DNA of 64,000 bases from DATJLY01 sp963729295 (lineage in GTDB: Bacteria > Pseudomonadota > Alphaproteobacteria > ATCC43930 > CGMCC-115725). Both the position numbers and the translations under genes were made by a program. The DNA is taken from NCBI GenBank assembly GCA_963729295.1, contig CAVSNJ010000025.1:558001-622000 (forward strand), read 5' to 3'. Below, piece after piece: positions 1 through 8,437 of the stretch. The first letter of the stretch is position 1, and each line of letters begins with the position of its first letter. Under the pieces are notes generated by a model that was given only the letters and a program-made list of their open reading frames with translations, was not told the DNA's origin and ran no database searches.

Positions 1-3
1 TGC

Positions 4-30
4 TCTGGGTTCCGCCTTCGCGGGGACGAC
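4..30. repeat. Partial palindromic intergenic repeat at window edge
   Basis: The first bases of the window (CTGGGTTCCGCCTTCGCGGG then GACGAC) resemble one arm of the intergenic palindromic repeat seen at about 19684-19764, where the matching arm reads CTGGGTCCCCCCTTGCGCGG then GAACGAC. Only one arm is inside the window, so the unit is incomplete. It lies just downstream of the SDR gene stop codon. Such elements are common between genes in alphaproteobacteria. Any function, such as a transcription end or mRNA stabiliser, is inference. Confidence 0.4.
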
Positions 31-38
31 AGAAACTC

Positions 39-740
39 TCACACCCGTCCGACCACCGGAATGGCCGCGCCGTTGATGGCGCGCGCCGCGTCCGATGCCA
101 GGAACAGGATCACCTCGGCGAGCGCCGCGGGCTCGACCCAGCGCGTGAAATCGGCGCCCGGCATGCTCGCGCGATTGGCCGGCGTGTCGATGGTGCTCGG
201 CAGCACGCAGTTCACGTTGATGTTCTTGTCGCGGAGCTCGAGCGCCATGCTCTCGGTGAGGCGCATGACTGCGCTCTTCGACGCCGAATAGGCCGCCATC
301 GTCGCGCCGCCGCTGACGCCGCCCATGGCCGCGACCGCGACGATCTTGCCGCCGCCGCGGCCCAGCATCGCCGGCACCACGGCGCGCGCCGTGCGCAGCA
401 CCGAGCCGGCATTGAGCTCGATCATGCTGCGAAATGTCTCGTCCGAGGTTTCATGCACCGGCTCGCCCATGTGGAAGCCGCCGGCGATGTTGCAGAGGAC
501 GTCGATGCGGCCGAACCGGCCGAGCGCCTTCTCGACCGCGGCCGCGACCGCCGCGCCATCGGCCAGATCGGCCGCGACGAGGAGGCGGCCGTCGTCGTCG
601 GCGCCGAAGCGCGCGACGAGCGCGCGGTGCTCGAGATCGAGCAGCACGAGCCGCGTGCCCGTCGCCGCGAACGCCGCCGCCACGGCGCGGCCAAGCGCGC
701 CCGCCGCACCCGTGATCATCGCCACGCGTTGTTCGCTCAT
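39..740 (-). CDS. SDR family NAD(P)-dependent oxidoreductase
   Basis: This is a 233-residue short-chain dehydrogenase/reductase, a normal length for classical SDRs. The N-terminal TGAAGALG stretch (about residues 10-17) is the TGxxxGxG cofactor loop. CNIAGG is the NNAG-like motif. AAYSASKSAVMRLTES carries the catalytic Tyr and Lys as YxxxK, and INVNCVLPSTIDTPANR is the usual segment after the active site. It is a soluble oxidoreductase whose substrate cannot be read from sequence. Its ATG overlaps the stop of the upstream kinase gene as ATGA (737-740), so the two are probably translationally coupled. A palindromic repeat arm lies just past its stop. Confidence 0.9.
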   Translation of the reverse strand: MSEQRVAMITGAAGALGRAVAAAFAATGTRLVLLDLEHRALVARFGADDDGRLLVAADLADGAAVAAAVEKALGRFGRIDVLCNIAGGFHMGEPVHETSDETFRSMIELNAGSVLRTARAVVPAMLGRGGGKIVAVAAMGGVSGGATMAAYSASKSAVMRLTESMALELRDKNINVNCVLPSTIDTPANRASMPGADFTRWVEPAALAEVILFLASDAARAINGAAIPVVGRV

Positions 741-2339
741 CGCGACCTCCCGCTTTGCTCCGTCGTTCCCGCGCCCGCCATGCGAGGCGAGGCGGGCCGT
801 CCTGTCAATGGCTGGATGCCGGCGGCGCGCCGCATCGTTGCCGCGACCCGTGCAACGGGCCCTGCCGAGTTGATGCGCCGCCAGTCGTGCGGTCCGGGAT
901 CGGACTCGTACTGGTAGGCCAGCACCGCTACCGTCGCGTCCGACGCATCGCCGCGCCGCTCGCGCAGCCGCGCCTCCATCAACGCGCGCGGCGCTTCGAG
1001 CCAGAATCCCATGAACGGCACGCCGGCATTCTGGGCGATGAGACCGGCTTCCGCGCGCTCGTCCGGATCGAGGAATGTCGCGTCGAGCACGACGCTCGCG
1101 CCGGTCGCGAGCACGCGCGCCGCCTCGTGCCGCATGCGCGCATAGACCTGCTTCCCCATCGCGCCGCGATAGGCCTCGGCTGGAAGCGGCGTCTCCGGCG
1201 CGAGGCCAAGCATCGACTTCCGCATCACGTCGCTGCGCAACACGCGCGCACCGGGCGGCGGCGGCAGGTCCGGCGCCAGCGCCTGCGCCAGAGTCGATTT
1301 GCCGGTGCCGCTCCGCCCGCCGATGGCGATGAGGCGCGGCTCGGCCGGCACGAGCAGCGCCTCGGCGAGTGCCAGGTATCTGCGCGCGGCCGCTTCGCGC
1401 TGCTGCCGCAGCGCGCCCTCCAGCCGCTGAGGGGCGGCGGCGGTGACATGCGCCCGGATCGCCGCGCGCTGGCTTTGGAAGAGCGCCAGCGCCGCCAGCC
1501 CCTCGTCGTCGCCGGTGAGATCGAGATAGCGGTTCAGCACCTGATTGGCGAACGGCCCAAGGCCGCGATGGATCAAATCCATCAGCAAAAAGGCAAGGTC
1601 GTAGAGCACGTCGATCCGCGCGAGATCGGGGCTGAACTCGATCGCGTCGAAGAGCGTCGGCCGTCCCTCGAAGAGACAGATGTTGCCGAGATGGAGATCG
1701 CCGTGACAGTGCTTGACCTTGCCGCGCCGCGCGCGCGCGTCGAGGAGAGCGGCGTTGCGCTCGAGCGCGCGCCGTCGTCGCCGCGTCGAGCCGCGCGACC
1801 GCCGCCTGGTCGAAGCTTGCGCCCGCCGCGCGCAAATTCTCGGCATTGCCGGCGATGACGCGCGCCATCGCCGCAGCGCCGCCGCCCACCGTGGCCACCT
1901 CGGCCGCGCCGTGGAAGGCCGCGATCTCGTCGGCGAGATCGCGCATCATGCCTGGCGTCAGCGCGCGCTTCTCCGCGAGCCGGTCGAACAGGCGCTCGCC
2001 GTCGAAGCGCCGCATCTCGACCACCCAATCCACAATCTCGCCGGCGCCGTCGAGCGCAAGCCGGCCGCGCTCGCCGCGGCGAATGGCGCGCACGCCCAGA
2101 TAGAGGCCCGGCGCGATGCGGCGGTTCAGCTCGTACTCGGCGCGGCACGCCGCTTCGCGCAGTGCGACGGTCGAATAGTCGAGATAGGAGAACCGCACCG
2201 CGCGTTTCAGCTTCAAGGCGCGGTCGCCGATCAGGAACACGGACGAGGCGTGCGTGTCGACCCGCGCGACGTTGCGAGTGCGCGCCTCGAGCCCCGCGCC
2301 CTTGGCGAGAAATGCGAGCGCTTCCTCCTGCGCGTCCAT
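737..2339 (-). pseudogene. Phosphotransferase-like/AAA ATPase fusion, frameshifted
   Basis: The gene encodes a two-domain protein of about 530 residues of the type annotated as bifunctional aminoglycoside phosphotransferase/ATP-binding protein. The N-terminal part starts MDAQEEALAFL at 2339. The C-terminal part carries the kinase-like CHGDLHLGNICL motif, then a P-loop GGRSGTGKSTLA with a downstream DATFLDP segment. The two parts are in different frames. Reading changes near 1765-1776, in a CG-rich run, between DAATTA and ALERNAALLD, and a one-base difference would restore one protein. Both halves otherwise look well conserved, so this may be a sequencing error or a very recent mutation. The stop overlaps the start of the SDR gene. 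The terminal 20 or so codons resemble an intergenic palindromic repeat. Substrate unknown; drug resistance should not be assumed. Confidence 0.75.
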
Positions 2340-2412
2340 CGGCCCAAGTCTACCGGAACGGCGGCGCTTGATCGCCCGGAATCGCTGCCGCACAATGCGC
2401 GGCGAGGGCGCA

Positions 2413-3711
2413 ATGGCGAAAAAACCCGAACCCAAGACGATTGCCGAAACCGACATCGATCCGCGCTACGACTGGCAGCGGCCGATCATGGCGCTGGGTC
2501 CGATGGCGGTCGATTTCGAGGAACGCGTCGATTTCCGCCGCCTCCACCGCTATCGCCTGGCGCGCACGCGGGCCGCACTCAAGGTTTCGGGCCTCGGCTC
2601 GCTCCTCTGTTTCGACCAGTACAACATCCGCTACATGACCTCGACGGTCATCGGCAACTGGGCGCGCGACAAGTTCACGCGCTACTCGCTTCTTGCGGGC
2701 GACAGCGAGCCGCATATCTGGGATTTCGGCTCGGCGGCGAAGCATCATCGCCTCTATGCGCCGTGGCTGCCGCCGCATAATTGCCACGCCGGCATGCTGG
2801 GTTTGCGCGGCGCGATCCATCCCAAGATCGGCCTGATGCGCAGCGCCGCCGAGGAGATCCGCTCGATCTTGCGGGAGCACGGCGTCGCCGACATGCCGGT
2901 GGGCGTCGACGTGGTCGAGCCCGCCATGATGTTCGAGCTTCAGGCGGTGGGGCTCGACGTGCGCGACGGGCAGCAGGTCATGCTCGATGCGCGCGAATTG
3001 AAGAGCAACGACGAGATCACGCTTCTGAACATGTCGGCCGCGATCGTCGACGGCTGCTACCAGACGATCGCCGAGAATCTGAAGCCCGGCATCCGCGAGA
3101 ACGAGATCGTGGGATTGGCCAACAAGCGCCTCTATGAGCTCGGCTCCGACGATGTCGAGGCGATCAACGCCATTTCCGGCGAGCGCTGCTCGCCGCACCC
3201 GCACAATTTCACCGACCGCCTGATCCGCCCCGGCGACCAGGCGTTCTTCGACATCATCCAGAGCATGAACGGCTACCGCACCTGCTATTACCGCACCTTC
3301 AACGTGGGTCGTGCCACGCCGGCGCAGCGCGACGCCTACAAGCGCGCGCGCGAATGGATCGACAAGGCGATCTCGCTGGTGCGGCCGGGCGTCTCGACCG
3401 ACAAGATCGCCGCGTGCTGGCCGAAGGCCGAGGAGATCGGCTTCACCAGCGAGATGGAGGCGTTCGGGCTTCTGTTCGGACACGGCCTCGGCCTCGGCCT
3501 GCACGAGCGGCCGATCATCTCGCGCCTCAATTCGTTCGACGACCCGATGGAGATCAAGGCCGGCATGGTGTTCGCACTCGAGACCTATTGCCCGGCGAGC
3601 GACGGCGTTTCCGCCGCGCGCATCGAGGAAGAGGTCGTGTGCACGCCCACGGGCGCGAAAATCATCACGCTCTATCCGGCGGAAGAGCTGCCGATCGCCA
3701 ACCCTTATTGA
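2413..3711 (+). CDS. M24 (creatinase/aminopeptidase-fold) family protein
   Basis: This 432-residue protein has the two-domain creatinase/prolidase layout: an N-terminal creatinase-like domain (SSLLCFDQYN-type segment about residue 65) and a C-terminal pita-bread domain from about residue 190. Visible metal-site elements are GDQAFFDI (first Asp), LLFGHGLGLGLHER (His), FALETY (Glu) and ARIEEEVV (Glu). The second Asp, normally 11 residues after the first, is Cys here (GYRTCYYRTF), so the classical dinuclear site is incomplete. Related folds include creatinases and the DMSP lyase DddP, so peptidase activity is not assured. The start is the ATG after GGCGAGGGCGCA; an ATG 18 bases upstream has no better ribosome site. 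The 3' end overlaps the convergent gene by 47 bases. Confidence 0.85.
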   Translation: MAKKPEPKTIAETDIDPRYDWQRPIMALGPMAVDFEERVDFRRLHRYRLARTRAALKVSGLGSLLCFDQYNIRYMTSTVIGNWARDKFTRYSLLAGDSEPHIWDFGSAAKHHRLYAPWLPPHNCHAGMLGLRGAIHPKIGLMRSAAEEIRSILREHGVADMPVGVDVVEPAMMFELQAVGLDVRDGQQVMLDARELKSNDEITLLNMSAAIVDGCYQTIAENLKPGIRENEIVGLANKRLYELGSDDVEAINAISGERCSPHPHNFTDRLIRPGDQAFFDIIQSMNGYRTCYYRTFNVGRATPAQRDAYKRAREWIDKAISLVRPGVSTDKIAACWPKAEEIGFTSEMEAFGLLFGHGLGLGLHERPIISRLNSFDDPMEIKAGMVFALETYCPASDGVSAARIEEEVVCTPTGAKIITLYPAEELPIANPY

Positions 3712-4657
3712 GCTGCCGGCCACGCCCCAGGGCGGCGAGTCCGCGCTTGGCGAGCTGGCGCGCGCCGCGCGGGATCGCGCCCCACGCGAGGTGGCGGCGA
3801 TAGGCACGGCAAAACCGCGCCGCATCGAACGGCTCGTTCGGCCGCCGCGCGAGAAAAACCTTGTCGCACGGCAGATGCAGGATGAAGCAGCGCTCGAACC
3901 AGGCGAGCGGCTTTTGCGGATGAAGATGCGGGACGCTCCAGTAGCGCCCGACGATGGCGACCGGCCCCGAGTCGAGCATGGGCGCGCCCGCCGCCGCCAT
4001 GCGGCAGAGCGCAGCCGAGGTGAGCATCTCGTCGCCCTGGTGGTGGAAGACGTCGATATTCCGGCAATAGCTCTCCCACATCGCCTCGATCTCGCCGGCG
4101 AGACGAGCGAAGAACGCGGGCGGGCCAGCAATGAATTCGCCGCCATACCAGCGCCGCATCGGCGCGCGCGGGCCCGTCAGCACGGCGAGGTCCGCGGCGA
4201 TCGTGTCCTCGCCATAGGCCGGGATCACCTGGTCGGAAATGTCGTAGACAAGCGGCAGGCCGGCGCCGGCGGCCGCGCTCAGCGCTTGCGGCGGCGCACG
4301 CAACGCAACGGCATCGAGATCGACGAGGATCGGATAGTCCTCGGGGTCGAGCGTCGCGAACCAGCGGAACACGTCGAGCTTGAAATGCGCGGAATAGAAC
4401 CGCGCTTCCGCCGGCACCGATGTCGAGAATTCGATCTCGCGGAGATCGAGCTCGGCGCCGAATTCGCGCGCCGCGATGGCGCGAAGCCGGCCCGCGGCGT
4501 TGGTGAGGAGCGTGAAGCCCGCGCCCGCGGCCTCGAGCGCGTGGCCGAGCCGCACCGCATCGCCGAGATAGATTGCGGTGGCCGCGTCGCCCGTGCGCTT
4601 CAGATTGCCGGATTGGCGCCGCCCGTCCGCGACGTGGAGCAAGCCGAAAAAGCGCAT
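3665..4657 (-). CDS. Hypothetical protein, GT-A glycosyltransferase-like
   Basis: I do not recognise a named family. The 330-residue soluble protein begins MRFFGLLHVADG and has no signal peptide or membrane segment. The segment YPILVDLDAVAL (about residues 107-118) looks like the hydrophobic strand plus DxD motif of GT-A-fold nucleotide-sugar transferases. The later WYGGEFIAGPP and VFHHQGDEMLTS stretches resemble the acceptor/donor loops of such enzymes. A glycosyltransferase-like role is inference. It converges on the M24 gene, and the final 47 bases are coding on both strands. The start at 4657 was chosen because residues upstream lack coding character and overlap the promoter side of the divergent dehydrogenase gene. 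Confidence 0.7.
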   Translation of the reverse strand: MRFFGLLHVADGRRQSGNLKRTGDAATAIYLGDAVRLGHALEAAGAGFTLLTNAAGRLRAIAAREFGAELDLREIEFSTSVPAEARFYSAHFKLDVFRWFATLDPEDYPILVDLDAVALRAPPQALSAAAGAGLPLVYDISDQVIPAYGEDTIAADLAVLTGPRAPMRRWYGGEFIAGPPAFFARLAGEIEAMWESYCRNIDVFHHQGDEMLTSAALCRMAAAGAPMLDSGPVAIVGRYWSVPHLHPQKPLAWFERCFILHLPCDKVFLARRPNEPFDAARFCRAYRRHLAWGAIPRGARQLAKRGLAALGRGRQLNKGWRSAALPPDRA

Positions 4658-4781
4658 GGCTTTGTCGTCTTGCGCGCTCGCCGCCCGCCCCATGCGCGAA
4701 GAACGGGCGCGCGGGCAGCGGCGTTCCTTGCGCTCGCCGCGCGCGTTCGCTAGAGCCGAACGCAGCAGGGAGGGCGCGCAA

Positions 4782-5711
4782 ATGGCGGAGCTCGGCAAGG
4801 AAAAGATCGGCTGGATCGGCACCGGCCGCATGGGCTACCCGATGGCCGAACGTCTCGCCAAGGCGGGCTGCGCCATCAGCGCCTGGAACCGCACGCGCGC
4901 CAAGGCCGAGGGCCTGACGAAATCCGGCATCGCGCTCGTCGAGCGTCCGATCGATCTCGCGCACTGCGACATCGTCTTCACCATGGTCGCCGAGGGAAAG
5001 CATCTGAAGGACGTGACGCTCGGCCCCAATGGCGTGCTGACCGGCAATCGCAGGCCGCGCATCCTGGTCGATTGCTCAACCGTCGATGCGGAAGCATCGA
5101 GCGAGGTGCGCGCGCACGCGGCCCGGCACGGCACGGCGATGATTGCGTCCCCCGTCTCCGGCAACGGCAAGGTGGCGAAGGCAGGAAAGCTCACCCTCAT
5201 CGCGTCGGGCCCGAAGGACGCCTACGACGCGGCCTCGCCCTATCTCGAGCGGCTCGGCCAGGGTGTGACCTATGTCGGCGAGGGCGAGCTCGCGCGCATG
5301 GTCAAGATCTGCCACAACGTATTTCTGGGCGTCGTCATCCAGTCGCTCGTCGAAGTGACTTCGCTCGCCGAGAAAAGCGGCGTCAAGCGCCACGTCTTCC
5401 TCGACGTCATCAACAAGAGTGTGATGGGCTCGGTCTTCACGCGCTACAAGTCGCCGGCGCTGGTCAATCTCGATTTCGCGCCGACCTTCACGCCGGTGCT
5501 GTTGCGCAAGGATCTGGAACTGGGCCTCGCCGCCGGCAAGAAGACCGAAACGCCGCTCCCGCTCACGGCGCTCACGCGCGAGATCATCCAGAACCTCGTC
5601 GGATTGGGTTTCCAGGATCAGGATTTCGCGACGCTTCTGATCCAGCAGGCGCGCAACGCGGGCTATGAGCCCAAGCCCGAGAACGTGCCGGTGAATGACG
5701 GGCTTTCCTAA
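4782..5711 (+). CDS. NAD(P)-dependent beta-hydroxyacid dehydrogenase family oxidoreductase
   Basis: The 309-residue protein belongs to the 3-hydroxyisobutyrate dehydrogenase/tartronate semialdehyde reductase superfamily. It has an N-terminal Rossmann motif GWIGTGRMGYPMAERL, the substrate-binding DCSTVDAEAS motif, the PVSGNGKVAKAGKL glycine loop (less glycine-rich than usual), and MVKICHN containing the catalytic Lys of the KxxxN type. The C-terminal all-helical domain contains LRKDLELGLAAG. It would oxidise or reduce a short hydroxyacid, but the substrate is unknown. The ATG at 4782 follows a strong AGGGAGGGCG ribosome site. It is divergent from the GT-A-like gene and ends 3 bases from the convergent lipoprotein gene. 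Confidence 0.9.
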   Translation: MAELGKEKIGWIGTGRMGYPMAERLAKAGCAISAWNRTRAKAEGLTKSGIALVERPIDLAHCDIVFTMVAEGKHLKDVTLGPNGVLTGNRRPRILVDCSTVDAEASSEVRAHAARHGTAMIASPVSGNGKVAKAGKLTLIASGPKDAYDAASPYLERLGQGVTYVGEGELARMVKICHNVFLGVVIQSLVEVTSLAEKSGVKRHVFLDVINKSVMGSVFTRYKSPALVNLDFAPTFTPVLLRKDLELGLAAGKKTETPLPLTALTREIIQNLVGLGFQDQDFATLLIQQARNAGYEPKPENVPVNDGLS

Positions 5712-5714
5712 GCC

Positions 5715-6086
5715 TCAATGCATGAGGCCGCCCGCCGGATAGGGCGGGTTGGGCGGCGCGCCGGGCATCGCCTGCATGCCGCCGGCGCCGTAGCCCGTGA
5801 CCGGGCCCGGCGGCAAGCCCGGCGCGAAATTGGGCGCGGGTTGAAGCGGCGGCGGAATGGGCAGCGAATAAGGCGGCGGCAGGCCCGGCACCGCCGGCAG
5901 ATAGGCCGGAACCCTCTCGTCCGGCGGGATGTCGCCGGGTTCGGGCGCCGCCGCAGCGGCGGGCACGCCGGTCGCTTGCGGCTGCGGCGCGGACGCCGCG
6001 ACGGGGGCCGGGGCCGGCGCGGGATCGCCGCCAGCGCAGCCCGCCGCCAGAAATGCCAACAGAAGAATCCGAAGACGAACTCCCAT
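5715..6086 (-). CDS. Proline/alanine-rich putative lipoprotein
   Basis: This 123-residue protein starts with a short basic end and a hydrophobic stretch ending LLAFLAAGC, a typical lipobox with Cys at residue 17. The rest is low-complexity Pro/Ala/Gly (PAPAPAPVAAS, PSLPIPPPLQP-like runs, GLPPGPVTGYG) and predicts no fold. It is probably a membrane-anchored disordered lipoprotein of unknown role. It lies between the dehydrogenase and phoB, and nothing ties it functionally to either. No homologue is recognised. Confidence 0.65.
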   Translation of the reverse strand: MGVRLRILLLAFLAAGCAGGDPAPAPAPVAASAPQPQATGVPAAAAAPEPGDIPPDERVPAYLPAVPGLPPPYSLPIPPPLQPAPNFAPGLPPGPVTGYGAGGMQAMPGAPPNPPYPAGGLMH

Positions 6087-6112
6087 CGGCCCTAGATGGG
6101 GATCGGCCGCGC

Positions 6113-6805
6113 CTATGTCCCGTTCGAGTCGAGCGCGTAGCCGGCCGAGCGCACGGTGCGGATGACGTCGTGCCGGTCGGCGCCGTTGAGCGCCTTGCGC
6201 AGCCGCCGGATATGCACGTCGACCGTGCGCAGCTCGACCTCCGCTTCGCGGCCCCAGACCGCGTCCAAAAGCTGCTCGCGCGAGAAGACGCGGCCCGGCC
6301 GCTCGAGCAGGAAGCGCAGCAGGCGGAACTCGGTCGGGCCCAGATGCACCGCCTCGCCGCTCCGCGTCACGCGGTGCGTGGCGCCGTCGAGGGCAAGGTC
6401 GCCGAAGCGCAGCACCTCGGCCTGCGCCGCGGGCTGGGCGCGGCGGATCACCGCTTTGAGCCGCGCGATCAGCTCGCTCGTGCTGAAGGGCTTGGAGACA
6501 TAGTCATCGGCGCCGCTGTTGAGGCCGCGCACGCGGTCGCCTTCCTCGCCGCGCGCCGTCAGCATGATGACCGGCAGATCGCGCCACGCCGGCGCGCGCC
6601 GGATCTGGCGGCAGAGCTCGAGCCCGGAGAGCCGCGGCAGCATCCAGTCGAGCAGCACGGCGTCGGGCTTCTGCTCCTTCAATTGCAGCAGCGCCTCCTC
6701 GCCGTCGCGCGCCTCGCTGACGGCGAAGCCTTCCTTCTCGAGGTTGTAGCGCAGCAGCGTCGAGAGCGCGGCTTCGTCCTCGACAACGAGCACCGAGGGC
6801 TGCAT
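6113..6805 (-). CDS. phoB: Phosphate regulon response regulator PhoB
   Basis: This 230-residue OmpR/PhoB-type regulator has a receiver domain at residues 1-120. Acidic residues are at VVEDE, the phosphoacceptor Asp53 lies in LLDWMLP, Thr83 in LTARG and Lys105 in SKPF. It is followed by a winged-helix DNA-binding domain (GPTEFRLLRFLLERPGRVFSREQLLDAVWG, ELRTVDVHIRRLRKAL, IRTVRSAGYAL). It is expected to bind Pho boxes and activate phosphate-starvation genes when phosphorylated by PhoR. Its ATG shares a base with the phoU stop (TGATG), so it is the last gene of the pstCAB-phoU-phoB unit. Confidence 0.97.
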   Translation of the reverse strand: MQPSVLVVEDEAALSTLLRYNLEKEGFAVSEARDGEEALLQLKEQKPDAVLLDWMLPRLSGLELCRQIRRAPAWRDLPVIMLTARGEEGDRVRGLNSGADDYVSKPFSTSELIARLKAVIRRAQPAAQAEVLRFGDLALDGATHRVTRSGEAVHLGPTEFRLLRFLLERPGRVFSREQLLDAVWGREAEVELRTVDVHIRRLRKALNGADRHDVIRTVRSAGYALDSNGT

Positions 6806-7551
6806 CACCGCTCGCCCTCCGCCCGCTCGCTTGGCTCGCTTTCCTCGCCTGGCGCAGGGCCGAGGATGGTGCGGTCGCGCTTCGGCCGCATCTGCTGCAT
6901 CGGCTCGCCGTTGACGAGGAAATAGAGCGTCTCGGCGACGTTGGTGCAGTGATCGCCGATCCGTTCGAGATTCTTCGCCATGAACAAAAGGTGCGCGCCG
7001 GAGCTGATGTTGCGCGGGTCCTCGATCATGTAGGTCAGAAGCTCGCGGAACAGGCTCGTATACATCTCGTCGAGCTCTTCGTCCCGGAACCACACCGCAA
7101 TCGCCTTGTCGGCGTCGCGCTCGACATAGGCGTCGAGGATGTCCTTGATCATGCCGCCGGCGAGCCGCCCCATGCGCGGCAGCGCATAGACGGGCCGCAC
7201 CGTCGGGAACTGCTCGAGCGCGATCGAGCGCTTGGCGACGTTCGTGGCATAGTCGCCGATGCGCTCGAGATCGGTGGAAATTTTGAGCGCGGCGAAGATC
7301 TGGCGCAGGTCGCGCGCCATCGGCTGGCGCAGCGCCAAGAGCCGCACGACCAGGCTCTCGATCTCGCGCTCGAGCTCGTCGACCCGCGTGTCGCTTTCGA
7401 TCACGGCCGAGGCCAGATCGGCATCGCGCTTTTCCACCGCCTCCATGGCCGAGGCGAGCTGACTCTCGGCGAGCCCGCCCATCTCGACGACGATGTTGTC
7501 GAGCCGGTGCAGTTCCTGGTCGTAGCTCTTGATGATGTGCTCGGAAGCCAT
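6805..7551 (-). CDS. phoU: Phosphate signalling complex protein PhoU
   Basis: The 248-residue all-helical protein contains two PhoU repeats. Each carries the metal-binding E/DxxxD-type motif: LERIGDYATNVAKRS in the first half and LERIGDHCTNVAETL in the second. PhoU links the PstSCAB transporter to PhoR and restrains the Pho response when phosphate is plentiful. It lies between pstB (11 bases upstream) and phoB (one-base overlap), the usual alphaproteobacterial order. The acidic tail after the second repeat (GEESEPSERAEGER) is variable in the family. Confidence 0.97.
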   Translation of the reverse strand: MASEHIIKSYDQELHRLDNIVVEMGGLAESQLASAMEAVEKRDADLASAVIESDTRVDELEREIESLVVRLLALRQPMARDLRQIFAALKISTDLERIGDYATNVAKRSIALEQFPTVRPVYALPRMGRLAGGMIKDILDAYVERDADKAIAVWFRDEELDEMYTSLFRELLTYMIEDPRNISSGAHLLFMAKNLERIGDHCTNVAETLYFLVNGEPMQQMRPKRDRTILGPAPGEESEPSERAEGER

Positions 7552-7561
7552 CGCTCGCTCC

Positions 7562-8437
7562 TCAGCCGAAGCGTCCGGTGATGTAGTCTTCGGTCTGGCG
7601 CATCTTCGGGTGGGTGAACATCGCCTCGGTCTGGTCGAACTCGACGAGCTCGCCCAGATACATGAAGGCGGTAAAGTCCGAGCTGCGCGCCGCCTGCTGC
7701 ATATTGTGCGTGACGATGACGATGCAATAGTCGGATTTCAACTCGGCGATGAGCTCCTCGATGCGCTGCGTCGAGAGCGGGTCGAGCGCCGAGGCCGGCT
7801 CGTCGAGAAGCAGCACTTCGGGCTTCACGGCGATGGCGCGGCCGATGCAGAGCCGCTGCTGCTGGCCGCCCGAGAGCGACAGCCCGCTTTCCTTGAGCTT
7901 GTCCTTGACCTCGTCCCACAGCGCCGCGCGGCGCAACGCCTCCTCGACTCGCGCGTCGAGCTCGCTCGCCGGCAGCTTCTCATAGAGCCTGATGCCGAAG
8001 GCGATGTTGTCGTAGATCGACATCGGGAACGGCGTCGGCTTCTGGAACACCATGCCGACGCGCGCGCGCAGCAGGTTCAAATCCATCCTCGGGTCGAGGA
8101 TGTTCTGGCCGTCGATCAGCACCTCGCCGGTCGCGCGCTGGTCGGGATAGAGCTCGTAGATGCGGTTCAAGCAGCGCAGCATCGTCGACTTGCCGCAGCC
8201 CGACGGGCCGATGAAGGCGGTGACGCACTTGTCGTGGAGGTCGAGGTTGATCCCCTTCACCGCCATGAAGTCGCGGTAGAAGAAGTGCAGATCCTTGACC
8301 GCGATCTTGGGCTCGCCCTGGGCTGCCGCGGGTGCCGTGCGCGGCTTGTCGCGCGGCACCGTCGGCGCCGCCAGGTGCGTGCGGATCGGCTGGGGCGGGG
8401 GAAGCGGTGTGTCCATCCGGGTGACTTCGATGCTCAT
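7562..8437 (-). CDS. pstB: Phosphate ABC transporter ATP-binding protein PstB
   Basis: This 291-residue ABC ATPase energises phosphate import by PstSCAB. Visible motifs are Walker A GPSGCGKST, the Q-loop VFQKPTPFPMS (typical of PstB), signature LSGGQQQR, Walker B VLLLDEPASALD and the switch His in VTHNMQQA. An N-terminal extension of about 50 Pro/Thr-rich residues precedes the ABC core. The first ATG overlaps the pstA stop (ATGA). A second in-frame ATG seven codons later would shorten the tail but lose the coupling. Confidence 0.97.
   Translation of the reverse strand: MSIEVTRMDTPLPPPQPIRTHLAAPTVPRDKPRTAPAAAQGEPKIAVKDLHFFYRDFMAVKGINLDLHDKCVTAFIGPSGCGKSTMLRCLNRIYELYPDQRATGEVLIDGQNILDPRMDLNLLRARVGMVFQKPTPFPMSIYDNIAFGIRLYEKLPASELDARVEEALRRAALWDEVKDKLKESGLSLSGGQQQRLCIGRAIAVKPEVLLLDEPASALDPLSTQRIEELIAELKSDYCIVIVTHNMQQAARSSDFTAFMYLGELVEFDQTEAMFTHPKMRQTEDYITGRFG

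Noticed and set aside
770..815. Palindromic repeat arm (GTTCCCGCGCCCGCC region) inside the kinase 3' end
   Set aside because: It resembles the intergenic palindromic repeat family and may have supplied the last codons, but the match is short and the coding frame runs through it, so it is not listed as a separate repeat.
737..2339. Aminoglycoside resistance gene
   Set aside because: The kinase motif HGDLHLGN is shared by many small-molecule kinases. The C-terminal P-loop domain and context give no support for antibiotic resistance.
39..2456. One continuous 805-codon open frame that seems to fuse the kinase and the SDR
   Set aside because: The middle of the frame is arginine-rich shadow translation. 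The kinase C-terminal half is in another frame, and the SDR has its own ATG and coupling overlap. It is a frameshift artefact, not a fusion.
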